Positions 1-6,334 of a stretch of DNA of 13,392 bases are shown piece after piece. The stretch comes from an uncultured Bacteroides sp. GTDB taxonomy: Bacteria; Bacteroidota; Bacteroidia; Bacteroidales; Bacteroidaceae. Within the stretch, counting starts at the first letter, position 1. The number at the start of each line of letters is the position of its first letter. Location of the stretch: NCBI GenBank assembly GCA_900551445.1, contig URWA01000045.1:1-13392 (forward strand), in the 5' to 3' direction. A program made the position numbers and the translations under genes. The notes below the pieces were generated by a model. The model was not told where the DNA came from. It made no database searches and was given only the letters and a program-made list of their open reading frames with translations.

Positions 1-53
1 AGTACTCCTATCCTGATAATATTCTTTCTTTTAACTATATATGTCGTATTCAT
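1..53 (-). CDS. possible start of a further gene, cut by the window edge
   Basis: An ATG at 53-51 on the minus strand opens a frame that stays open to the window edge (17 codons, beginning MNTTYIVKRKNIIRIGV). It starts 12 bases after the stop of the beta-propeller gene. The basic N-terminal stretch turning towards Ile/Val would suit the front of a signal peptide, and the short gap would suit an operon. Seventeen codons are too few to name a product, and the frame could be open by chance. Confidence 0.3.
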   Translation of the reverse strand, partial: MNTTYIVKRKNIIRIGV

Positions 54-65
54 TATTTGGACCCA

Positions 66-1129
66 TTATTTCTTTAAATCAAATCTCGTTATCAGATTGT
101 CTGTAAACACGTCTGTTGCAAGAAATATTTTTTTTACTTCATCCACCCAAATTCCACAAACAGGCTTGCTAAGTTCATAACACTTTACAGGTAATCCAGT
201 CAATGTAAAGGTATAAAGTTTACTGCCTCCGTCAGGCAAATGTATTCCTTGTTTCTCACTCCGGGCAATTTCCTTGAAGGAAATCCCCTGAAAAACTGCA
301 TAAATCAAATGTTCTGTTACTTTCACATCGTGGAAGCCCATAATGCCGATAGGTAAGCCATATCCTTGTGATATATGAAACAGGGGTTCCCCATGTGGAC
401 CGTAATAAACATAGTGTTCTCCGGTCTTTAGATTAAATATCTCCATGACTTCGCCCAACTGAGTTACCATGGCCAGCACTCCGTTTTTCGGATTGTAATC
501 CATGAAACTGCGCCATGCCTGCGCCAAAGCAGTCTTTCCGGAGTCATCCATACTTCTTTCGCTGGGTATGGAGCCTATGCTTTCTTTAATCTGGCCATGA
601 GCATCCAATACATGGTAACGGTAATTGCCGGTATAGTCTGTTACCAGAAATCCATCAGCAGTCTTGCAGAAGTCCAAAGTACGTATGAGTCTGTCATCCA
701 AAGATATTTCTTCCGCGCGTTCCGCATTACAATTTGATATTCGCCAGCGTGTTATCTGACGACGGTTAGAGTCAAGAACCCAAACGGAGTCAGGAGAACA
801 GATTCTAACGCGTTCGGCAGAAAGTATCTCTTCCGGTCCTTCTCCGCGCCTACCGAATGAAGTGACATATCTCCACTCCGGATAGGTGAATGCATGGAGA
901 AAGCAACTGTCAGGATGCAGGTCGAGAACAACCGCAAGACTATCCATTATTTCCACCCGGTAAGGATAGCGCAAAAAATATCGTCGCAATCTATCTCTTC
1001 TGCCAATACAAGCTTCCTATTCACTGGAAAGTCAGCATAACGCTGATACTTGTTTTCAACACTGAAACTACAATCATAAAATAAGACCGATAAAACAGCA
1101 AGAACAATATAAATAAATATGCTTTTCAT
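66..1129 (-). pseudogene. six-bladed beta-propeller lipoprotein (BF3164-like), frameshifted
   Basis: Two overlapping minus-strand frames together make one recognisable protein. The first starts at the ATG at 1129 and encodes a signal peptide (MKSIFIYIVLAVLSVLFYDC, Cys20 the likely lipidated residue, though Tyr-Asp before it is a poor lipobox). It continues to about residue 52 and stops at 947-949. The second encodes about 302 residues from LRYPYRVEIMDSLAVVLD onward and ends at 66. Its early FGRRGEGPEE motif resembles the GxGPGEF-type signature of BF3164/TolB-like six-bladed propeller lipoproteins of Bacteroides. The frames join at six A/T pairs (973-978): one extra T would read DDIFLRYPYRVEI without a break and give about 354 residues. 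Without repair, the propeller could start only from a TTG at 989 and would lack a signal peptide. The family's function is unknown; members are thought to be envelope lipoproteins. The break could be a real mutation, slippage or a sequencing error. Confidence 0.7.
973..978 (-). other. homopolymer at the frame break of the propeller gene
   Basis: Six A on the plus strand (six T in the coding sense) lie exactly where the signal-peptide frame must change to the propeller frame. Adding one T, or removing two, restores the frame. The sequence around it is otherwise coding-like in both flanking frames. Confidence 0.7.
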
Positions 1130-1153
1130 AAATCCTGACATTTTTTGATATGA

Positions 1154-1161
1154 CAAAGATA
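1154..1161 (-). promoter_or_regulatory. probable -7 box of the propeller lipoprotein gene
   Basis: The minus strand reads TATCTTTG, an exact match to the Bacteroides -7 consensus TAnnTTTG. The expected start of transcription, about 1148, leaves roughly 19 bases before the ATG at 1129, which favours that ATG over the in-frame one at 1141. No good TTTG is seen at the -33 spacing, so the call rests on the -7 box and its place. Confidence 0.5.
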
Positions 1162-1230
1162 ACTGTTTATTAAACCAGCCTACCTCGTCCTGCTTCAAAA
1201 TCTCACCAGTTCTGCATAAAATTACAACAT

Positions 1231-1270
1231 TAAGTCTACATAAGTCTACAGAGGTCTACATAAGTCTACA
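1231..1270. repeat. four tandem 10-bp repeats (TAAGTCTACA)
   Basis: Four head-to-tail copies of TAAGTCTACA; the third reads GAGGTCTACA and the others are identical. The 10-bp period is close to one turn of B-DNA, so every copy shows the same face, as expected of a cooperative protein-binding array. It lies just upstream of a candidate promoter (1290-1297) and about 160 bases before the HU-like gene. The period is not a multiple of three. No function can be assigned from sequence alone. Confidence 0.85.
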
Positions 1271-1289
1271 AAGCCCCGGCACATCTTCT

Positions 1290-1297
1290 TATATTCG
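1290..1297 (+). promoter_or_regulatory. weak candidate -7 box for the HU-like gene
   Basis: TATATTCG differs from TAnnTTTG at one position. If real, transcription would start near 1304, the 10-bp repeats would end at about the -33 region, and the whole 22-bp repeat array would sit in the mRNA leader. No clear -33 TTTG is present, so this is tentative. Confidence 0.3.
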
Positions 1298-1314
1298 CAC
1301 TGGAAATTTTGATG

Positions 1315-1402
1315 TTTCCCACCAAGGAAACGTACGTTTTCCACAAGAGAAACGTATGTCTTCCGTGCGGGAACCATACGTTTCCGCCTGCGAAAACATA
1401 AA
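1315..1402. repeat. four tandem 22-bp repeats with internal dyad symmetry
   Basis: Imperfect 22-bp units lie at 1315-1336, 1337-1358, 1359-1380 and 1381-1402. Each has the plan TTTCC-(5-7 nt)-GGAAA followed by a CGTACG-like joint (CGTACG, CGTATG, CATACG, then the diverged ACATAA). Each unit can form a 4-6 bp hairpin. The joints are also palindromic: AAACGTACGTTT at 1328-1339 is perfect. The array ends 26 bases before the ATG of the HU-like gene. It could be an operator array for a dimeric protein, possibly the HU-like protein itself, or a string of small hairpins in the leader RNA. The 22-bp period does not keep a reading frame. Confidence 0.8.
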
Positions 1403-1428
1403 AAACAATTATACATATCATCAAAACC

Positions 1429-2121
1429 ATGGAAGCACAATATGATTTTCTTCCCGTACCGGGAACAAAAAACGAAGACAAGAACCCGAAACTTTATCCG
1501 AAACTCGTGACCAGAGGGGCTGTACCCTTCAGTGAAATCATCCGGCAGATAGCCCGTTCTTCCGGATTCAAGGAAGGCACGGTCATCGGGGTGATGGAGG
1601 AAGTGGAAAAATGGACGGCTTACTACATCGCCCGTGGGGAGTCCGTGGAAATAGGACACATGGCCTACGCCGTGGCCAATCTGAAAGCGGAAAAGGAAGT
1701 GACAGATGAAAACGGAATACACGCGCAGAACATCTGCTTCGACAAGGTGAGGTTCCGCACGGCCAAGAGTTTCAACCAGCGATGCCGCGGACAACAGCTC
1801 TCGCGGGCCAAAGCCGGATGGAAGTTTCAGCAAAGTTCCGCACGCTACACGGAACAGGAACGACTGGACCTGGTCATGGAATACCTGACACAATACCCGT
1901 TCATCACACGTACAAAGTACGGAGAACTGACCGGGCTACAGAAGTCGAAGGCCTGGAAAGACCTGAGCAAATGGGTAAAGGAAAAGAAACTGGACACCCA
2001 GGGAAGAGCACCCCACAAAATCTACGTGCTCCCCACCGGACAACTTATTTCGACAGCAGACGGCGGCTCAGGTAGCGCACCGGATACCACACCGACAGAA
2101 AACCTACCGCCAGCACGGTGA
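1429..2121 (+). CDS. HU-like (HU-HIG type) DNA-binding protein with C-terminal winged helix
   Basis: This 230-residue protein resembles the Bacteroidales HU/IHF-like family. Residues about 22-115 look like an HU-HIG domain: LYPKLVTRGAVPFSEI, a helix with VIGVMEEVEKWTAYYIARGESVEIG, then a sheet ending CFDKVRFRTAKSF. Residues about 138-204 form a second, basic helical region (YTEQERLDLVMEYL...TRTKYGELTGLQKSKAWKDLSKWVKEKKL) typical of a winged helix. The HU fold is known to bend DNA; the second domain may add sequence recognition. The ATG at 1429 directly follows a repeat-rich leader. The last 25 residues (206-230, rich in Gly, Ser, Thr and Pro) are read antisense to the end of the permease gene and look like an acquired tail. 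No partner gene is adjacent. Target and role are unknown; control by its own upstream repeats is an inference. Confidence 0.8.
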   Translation: MEAQYDFLPVPGTKNEDKNPKLYPKLVTRGAVPFSEIIRQIARSSGFKEGTVIGVMEEVEKWTAYYIARGESVEIGHMAYAVANLKAEKEVTDENGIHAQNICFDKVRFRTAKSFNQRCRGQQLSRAKAGWKFQQSSARYTEQERLDLVMEYLTQYPFITRTKYGELTGLQKSKAWKDLSKWVKEKKLDTQGRAPHKIYVLPTGQLISTADGGSGSAPDTTPTENLPPAR

Positions 2122-3274
2122 CAAACACCAGCACCACGTCCTGCCAGTGCACGCTGACCGGATAGGCATCGACAATGAAACTGCCGGAAGCCCCCAGTGA
2201 AATCAATCCGAAGGTCTCTTGCAACCAGCAGAGCAATACGCCCAGCACGATACCTGCCACTGCACCAATGAACGATATCAGGCGCCCCTCGAAGAGAAAG
2301 ATACGCACAATCTGCCGGTCGTTGGCTCCCAGATTGCGTAAGGTAGTCACATCGTCACGCTTGTCGATGATGAGCATGGACAGGGAACCGATGACATTGA
2401 AACAGGCAATCATCAGGATAAAGGTGAGAAAGAGATAGGAAATGAACTTCTCGATTTTCATGATGCGGAACGTATCGGCCTGCTGTTCGTATCGGTCGAG
2501 CACGCGGAAACGTTCACCCAACTGTGTTCCCAGCTTACGCTTGAAGGCATCCACGTCGGTGCCCGGCTTCAGCTTCAGGTTGACGGCACTGACCTCGGTG
2601 GTGTACTGAAACAGCTTGCGGGCAAACTTCAGCGAGGTAAGGATGTAGGAACCGTCGTATTTCTCCTGATTGACGGCAAACACCAGTCCGGAAGAAAACA
2701 GGTTGCCCCCGGTGAAGGAGGCAGCCGGATTGGCCATGTTCACCTTGGCCCCACGCTTGGGGGCATATACCTCCAGCGGGTCGAGGAAACGGATACCGGT
2801 ACCCAGATTGGCCAGCAACTGCACGCCAGGAATGGCATAGTCTGCCACCTCGTCGTGAAGCAGCAGGTCTCCTTTTCCAAAAAGGATGGTATCAATCGGA
2901 GTCAGCTCGGTGAAATTGTCTTCCACTCCCTTGACCACGGCCATGGCCTGCCGCCCCTGATACTGCACCAGGGCATTGTCTTCCAGCGACTCGCACACCA
3001 AGACCACTTCGGGCATTTTCCGGATGGCCATAATGGACTTGTCTTGCCCGTCGAACACCTTTCCGGCAGCCGGCACCACCTTCAGCTCCGGGTCGAAAGC
3101 CGTAAACAGATTGGAAACCAGGTCCTGAAAACCGTTGAACACGGACAAGGTACACACCAAGGCCAAGGTGGCAAGCGCCACTCCGCATACCGAAATACCG
3201 GAAATCACATTGATGGCATTGTGTGACTTCTTGGAAAACAAATAGCGCCGGGCTATGTAAAAAGGGAAATTCAC
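2045..3274 (-). CDS. FtsX-like ABC transporter permease, LolC/LolE type
   Basis: A 409-residue inner-membrane permease of the lipoprotein-releasing (LolC/E) type. The start FYIARRYLFSKKSHNAINVIS is typical of the family. Four membrane segments are visible: about 22-45, 277-300, 330-352 and 377-398. A periplasmic domain (about 46-270) lies between the first and second. The segment after the second helix, IIDKRDDVTTLRNLGAND, is the coupling loop expected to touch the ATPase. By family it would extract lipoproteins from the inner membrane for transfer to the outer membrane, together with a LolD-like ATPase that is not encoded here. The start is a GTG (3274-3272); no in-frame ATG occurs before residue 82, and AAGG lies a few bases upstream. 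A terminator separates it from rbfA, so it may depend on read-through or its own promoter. Its 3' end overlaps the convergent HU-like gene by 77 bases. Confidence 0.9.
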   Translation of the reverse strand: MNFPFYIARRYLFSKKSHNAINVISGISVCGVALATLALVCTLSVFNGFQDLVSNLFTAFDPELKVVPAAGKVFDGQDKSIMAIRKMPEVVLVCESLEDNALVQYQGRQAMAVVKGVEDNFTELTPIDTILFGKGDLLLHDEVADYAIPGVQLLANLGTGIRFLDPLEVYAPKRGAKVNMANPAASFTGGNLFSSGLVFAVNQEKYDGSYILTSLKFARKLFQYTTEVSAVNLKLKPGTDVDAFKRKLGTQLGERFRVLDRYEQQADTFRIMKIEKFISYLFLTFILMIACFNVIGSLSMLIIDKRDDVTTLRNLGANDRQIVRIFLFEGRLISFIGAVAGIVLGVLLCWLQETFGLISLGASGSFIVDAYPVSVHWQDVVLVFVTVLAVGFLSVWYPVRYLSRRLLSK

Positions 3275-3304
3275 CGTTATACCTTATTTATATATTCAGA
3301 TAGA

Positions 3305-3357
3305 TAAATAAAAACCCACAGAAGCCCCGGGAACAAAGCCCTCCTCTTCTGTGAGTT
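3305..3357 (-). terminator. hairpin terminator after rbfA
   Basis: On the minus strand CACAGAAG pairs with CTTCTGTG (plus 3346-3353 with 3317-3324). After one mismatch the stem is extended by three more pairs, and a T-rich tail (GTTTTTATTT) follows. It lies between the rbfA stop and the permease start, so it should end the aroQ-pyk-methyltransferase-rbfA transcript. The large loop makes it moderate rather than strong. Confidence 0.65.
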
Positions 3358-3379
3358 CTTACTGGTCTTTTACATGTGG

Positions 3380-3715
3380 TTATTTCTTCAACAATTCGTC
3401 AATCTTCTCCGCGTAATCCAGCGAATCGTCCACAAAGAACTTCAGTTCCGGAATGATACGCAGCTGATGGCGCACCCGGTTGCCGAGTTCAAAGCGGATG
3501 GACTTCATGTTGGCATTGATGTTCTTCACGATTTCTTCACTTCTCTCCGAAGGGAAGACGCTCAGATATACACGCGCGTAACTCATATCGGGACTGATGC
3601 GGACAATGCTGACCGAAACCAGCACGCCCGGCATGGACTTGGTCTGCAAAAGGAAAATCTCGCTCAGTTCCTTCTGAATGAGGCGGGCAATCTTGTTTTG
3701 TCTGGTTGTTTCCAT
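3380..3715 (-). CDS. rbfA: ribosome-binding factor A
   Basis: This 111-residue protein matches RbfA, a small cytoplasmic KH-fold factor that binds the 30S subunit during late 16S rRNA maturation and cold adaptation. Family features in order are the N-terminal helix RQNKIARLIQKELSEIFLLQ, the strand VLVSVSIVRISPDMSYARVYLSVF, a helix with EIVKNINANMKSIRFELGNRVR, and the closing strand RIIPELKFFVDDSLDYAEKIDELL. The length is normal and the ATG is clear. It lies 9 bases after the methyltransferase stop, so the two are surely co-transcribed. It is the last gene before a terminator. Confidence 0.95.
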   Translation of the reverse strand: METTRQNKIARLIQKELSEIFLLQTKSMPGVLVSVSIVRISPDMSYARVYLSVFPSERSEEIVKNINANMKSIRFELGNRVRHQLRIIPELKFFVDDSLDYAEKIDELLKK

Positions 3716-3724
3716 ATTACTTCT

Positions 3725-4363
3725 TTATTTTTTACGTATGATAGTCAGACCGTCGCGCAAGGGCAGGATGACTTTCTCCACCCGTGGGTCGGCAGCCACC
3801 AGGTCGTTGAATTTCTTGATGCCGATGGTCTGCGTGTCGGTGTGGTGTGGTTCTTCGAGCACATGCCCGTCCCACAGGGTGTTGTCGGCAATGATGTAGC
3901 CGCCGGAATGCATCTTCTGCAGAATCATCTCGTAGTATTCCACATAGAAACGTTTGTTTCCGTCGACAAAGGCCAAGTCGAACACAATGTCCATATCGGG
4001 CACCATCTGCAAGGCATCTCCGATATAAAACCGGATTTTATCGGCATACGGAGAATTTTCCAGCCATGGACGGGTGAAGTCTTCCTGCTCGTCGTTGATC
4101 TCAAAAGTGTGGAGCATTGCTCCGTCTTCCAGACCTTCTGCCAGACAAAGCGCAGAATATCCGCTGTAAGTACCTATCTCAAGCACCTGCTTCGGACGTA
4201 TCATCTGCACGAACATCTTCAACATTCTTCCCTGCAAGTGGCCCGAAGCCATACGGGGACGCAGGAGTTTCACGTGCGTCGCCCGGTACAGCGCTTTCAG
4301 GTAGTCACTTTCTTCGTCGATATGCTGAAGAATGTATTCATCGAGCGCGTCTGTCTCTTTCAT
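3725..4363 (-). CDS. class I SAM-dependent O-methyltransferase (COMT-like)
   Basis: A 212-residue cytoplasmic methyltransferase of the catechol/caffeoyl-CoA O-methyltransferase-like family. Visible motifs are the SAM-binding loop VLEIGTYSGYSALCLAEGL (residues about 60-78, with Glu62 and the Gly residues), the acidic residue after strand two (TFEIN, Glu88), GDA at about 115-117, the AFVDGNK strand (Asp134, a usual metal-site position) and IIADNTLWDG at about 157-166, which completes the metal and SAM site. Members methylate hydroxyl groups of small molecules or tRNA bases; the substrate here cannot be told. It starts 2 bases after the pyruvate kinase stop and ends 9 bases before rbfA, an operon-like packing. 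The context gives no functional link. Confidence 0.9.
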   Translation of the reverse strand: MKETDALDEYILQHIDEESDYLKALYRATHVKLLRPRMASGHLQGRMLKMFVQMIRPKQVLEIGTYSGYSALCLAEGLEDGAMLHTFEINDEQEDFTRPWLENSPYADKIRFYIGDALQMVPDMDIVFDLAFVDGNKRFYVEYYEMILQKMHSGGYIIADNTLWDGHVLEEPHHTDTQTIGIKKFNDLVAADPRVEKVILPLRDGLTIIRKK

Positions 4364-4365
4364 GA

Positions 4366-5826
4366 TTACAAGTAACGGTTACGGTTGGGCAACACGTATT
4401 CTTCTTCGCTTTTCAGCACGTCGCCCACCTGATTGATTTCCAGGAAAGAAGTATGAGTTCCCTGTTTGCCACCGCTCAAGTAAGCCACCATTTCATTTTC
4501 GGCCAGCACACCGTCGTTAATCAGCTTGCGCAGGGCAGTGAAGTAGTATTCCTGTCCGTTGGCCTTTTCCGGCATATAGATTGCTTCCACACCGTATGAC
4601 AGTGCCAGGTGACGCATGGTCTTTTCTTTGTAGCAGATGGCCAGCACCGGATATTTGCCGCGGAACGCAGCCAGGTTGCGGGCTGTCAGACCGCTGAAGC
4701 TGTCGGTAATGATGGCACGAATCGGCATCAGGTTCGTAGCACGTACCGCCTGCTTGGCCAGGAAGCTGGTCACATCGGTATTTTCCGGAGTCAAAGGAAT
4801 AGGAATATCGTTTTCTTCCATCTTGTCTTTTTCTGCCTGAGCCGCAATCTTCGCCATGGTCTTCACGGCTTCCACCGGATACTTACCGTAAGCCGTTTCA
4901 CCACTCAGCATCAGGGCATCGGTACGGTAGTAGATGGCATTGGCGATATCGGTTACCTCGGCACGGGTCGGACGCGGGTTGTTGATCATGGTGTGCAGCA
5001 TCTGCGTAGCCACGATAACCGGCTTCTTGGCCAGGATACATTTCTTAATCAGGATACGCTGGATACCCGGGATACGTTCCTGCGGCACTTCGATACCCAG
5101 GTCGCCACGGGCTACCATCACACCGTCGGCCACTTCCAGGATTTCGTCGATGTTGTCCACACCTTCCTGGTTCTCAATCTTGGCGATAATCTTGATGTCG
5201 CTGTGGTGTGCATCCAGAATCTCACGGATGTCCAATACATCCTGACGGTTGCGCACGAAAGAATGAGCGATGAAGTCGATGTCCTTTTCGATGGCATAAA
5301 GGATATTGTTGCGGTCTTTTTCTGTCAGAGAAGGCAGGTTGATGCGCACGCCCGGCACATTCACACTCTTGCGGCTTCCCAAAGTCGCGTCGTTGCAGAC
5401 TTCACAGAAAAGCGTATCTTCGTTCTTGTCGATGACCTTCAGTTCCAGTTCGCCGTCGTCCATCAGCACGTCAGCGCCTACAGACAAATCGTGTACAAAT
5501 CCCGGATAAGTCACTGAAATGCACTCATGAGTGGTTTCCTGCTCCGGATTGCCTACAATACGTACTTTTTCACCGGTCTTGAAATCAATCGGGCCTTCTG
5601 CACTGGCCGTGGTACGTACTTCCGGTCCCTTTGTATCCATCAGGATACCGATACGGTTGGAAACGGTACGCACATTATTAATCAACTTTTCGAAACCTTC
5701 ACGGCTGGCATGTGCGGTATTCATACGTACCACGTTCATACCTGCATTAAAAAGGTCTCGGATAAAATCTACTTCGCAGCGCAAGTCCGAAATGGACGCA
5801 ACGATCTTTGTTTGTTTAAGCATCAT
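4366..5826 (-). CDS. pyk: pyruvate kinase
   Basis: This 486-residue enzyme converts phosphoenolpyruvate and ADP to pyruvate and ATP, the last step of glycolysis, in the cytoplasm. Domain A opens with QTKIVASISD and VVRMNTAHAS (Arg34, Asn36). The small B domain spans about residues 70-165. The signature IIAKIENQEG carries the catalytic Lys216 and metal ligand Glu218, GDLG gives Asp242, and ATQM gives Thr274. A C-terminal domain begins near 355 and the length is normal. Two ATG codons stand in tandem; the first (5826) is taken, but 5823 is equally possible. The N-terminal motif TAHAS replaces the commoner FSHG. The gene lies 10 bases downstream of aroQ and 2 bases upstream of the methyltransferase, so it is probably transcribed from the aroQ promoter. 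Confidence 0.96.
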   Translation of the reverse strand: MMLKQTKIVASISDLRCEVDFIRDLFNAGMNVVRMNTAHASREGFEKLINNVRTVSNRIGILMDTKGPEVRTTASAEGPIDFKTGEKVRIVGNPEQETTHECISVTYPGFVHDLSVGADVLMDDGELELKVIDKNEDTLFCEVCNDATLGSRKSVNVPGVRINLPSLTEKDRNNILYAIEKDIDFIAHSFVRNRQDVLDIREILDAHHSDIKIIAKIENQEGVDNIDEILEVADGVMVARGDLGIEVPQERIPGIQRILIKKCILAKKPVIVATQMLHTMINNPRPTRAEVTDIANAIYYRTDALMLSGETAYGKYPVEAVKTMAKIAAQAEKDKMEENDIPIPLTPENTDVTSFLAKQAVRATNLMPIRAIITDSFSGLTARNLAAFRGKYPVLAICYKEKTMRHLALSYGVEAIYMPEKANGQEYYFTALRKLINDGVLAENEMVAYLSGGKQGTHTSFLEINQVGDVLKSEEEYVLPNRNRYL

Positions 5827-5836
5827 AATAAATATA

Positions 5837-6268
5837 CTATAATTTGTTGTTGTCTACTAAAAAGGATTCTACGGCCAGACGATAGGAATCCAGGCCAAAT
5901 CCGCAGATAACGCCTACACAGGCACAGGAAATCATGGATTTGTGACGAAACTCTTCCCGTTTGTGCACATTCGAGATGTGAACCTCCACGACTGGAGTAG
6001 TCACGGCACGGATGGCATCCTGCAAAGCGATGGAAGTATGGGTGTAGGCACCTGCATTCAGCACTATACCGTCGTACGAAAAGCCTACTTCATGAATTTT
6101 GTTAATCAGTTCCCCCTCTACATTCGACTGGTAATATGCGAACTCAATCGACGGATAGTTTTTTTTCAACTTCTCCAGATAACTTTCAAAAGATTCTGCT
6201 CCATAAATGGAAGGCTCCCGTTTGCCTAACAGATTAATGTTCGGGCCATTGATTATTTGTATTTTCAT
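5837..6268 (-). CDS. aroQ: type II 3-dehydroquinate dehydratase
   Basis: A 143-residue type II dehydroquinase, which converts 3-dehydroquinate to 3-dehydroshikimate in the shikimate pathway; family members are dodecamers in the cytoplasm. The sequence begins IINGPNINLLGKREPSIYG, with Arg17 and catalytic Tyr22 in the flexible lid. It continues with NAGAYTHTS (Asn71, His77) and EVHISNVHKREEFRHKS (His97, Arg104 and nearby), so all expected active-site residues are present. The length is typical. It is the first gene of a minus-strand run with pyk, the O-methyltransferase and rbfA, and has an exact -7 box upstream (6317-6324). The C-terminal CACVGVICGFG segment is normal for Bacteroidales members. 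Confidence 0.96.
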   Translation of the reverse strand: MKIQIINGPNINLLGKREPSIYGAESFESYLEKLKKNYPSIEFAYYQSNVEGELINKIHEVGFSYDGIVLNAGAYTHTSIALQDAIRAVTTPVVEVHISNVHKREEFRHKSMISCACVGVICGFGLDSYRLAVESFLVDNNKL

Positions 6269-6271
6269 CTG

Positions 6272-6301
6272 TTTACTTCTGCTGAACTTTTAATACTTTT
6301 G
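6272..6301 (+). promoter_or_regulatory. probable xerD promoter
   Basis: TACTTTTG at 6294-6301 matches the Bacteroides -7 consensus TAnnTTTG exactly. TTTA at 6272-6275, 18 bases upstream, is a 3-of-4 match to the -33 TTTG. Transcription would begin near 6308, about 27 bases before the ATG at 6335. A TTG at 6311 would then be almost leaderless, which supports the ATG. Confidence 0.5.
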
Positions 6302-6316
6302 TAGAAGAATTTGGCG

Positions 6317-6324
6317 CAAAGATA
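6317..6324 (-). promoter_or_regulatory. probable -7 box of the aroQ-pyk operon
   Basis: The minus strand reads TATCTTTG, an exact TAnnTTTG match, and places the start of transcription near 6310, about 42 bases before the aroQ ATG. No clear -33 TTTG is seen at the right spacing. The box lies inside the xerD leader and faces the xerD promoter. Confidence 0.55.
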
Positions 6325-6334
6325 CGAAAAAGAA

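Noticed and set aside
1315..1402. CRISPR array
   Set aside because: The 22-bp units are directly adjacent without unique spacers, are imperfect, and no cas gene is nearby.
1246..1893. Minus-strand open frame of 215 codons covering the repeats and the front of the HU-like gene
   Set aside because: It runs antisense to a recognised gene and across tandem repeats whose periods are not multiples of three; no domain is visible.
3374..4375. Long plus-strand open frame (333 codons) opposite rbfA and the methyltransferase
   Set aside because: It lies wholly antisense to two well-recognised genes, is rich in His, Gln and Phe as expected of a reverse-strand shadow, and matches no family I know.
4609..5517. 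Plus-strand open frame of 302 codons opposite pyruvate kinase
   Set aside because: Antisense shadow of a conserved coding sequence; composition is unlike a protein, with many His, Gln and Arg.
6311..6334. TTG start for xerD, eight residues upstream
   Set aside because: It would leave a leader of only a few bases after the predicted start of transcription and adds residues not typical of XerD; the ATG at 6335 fits better.
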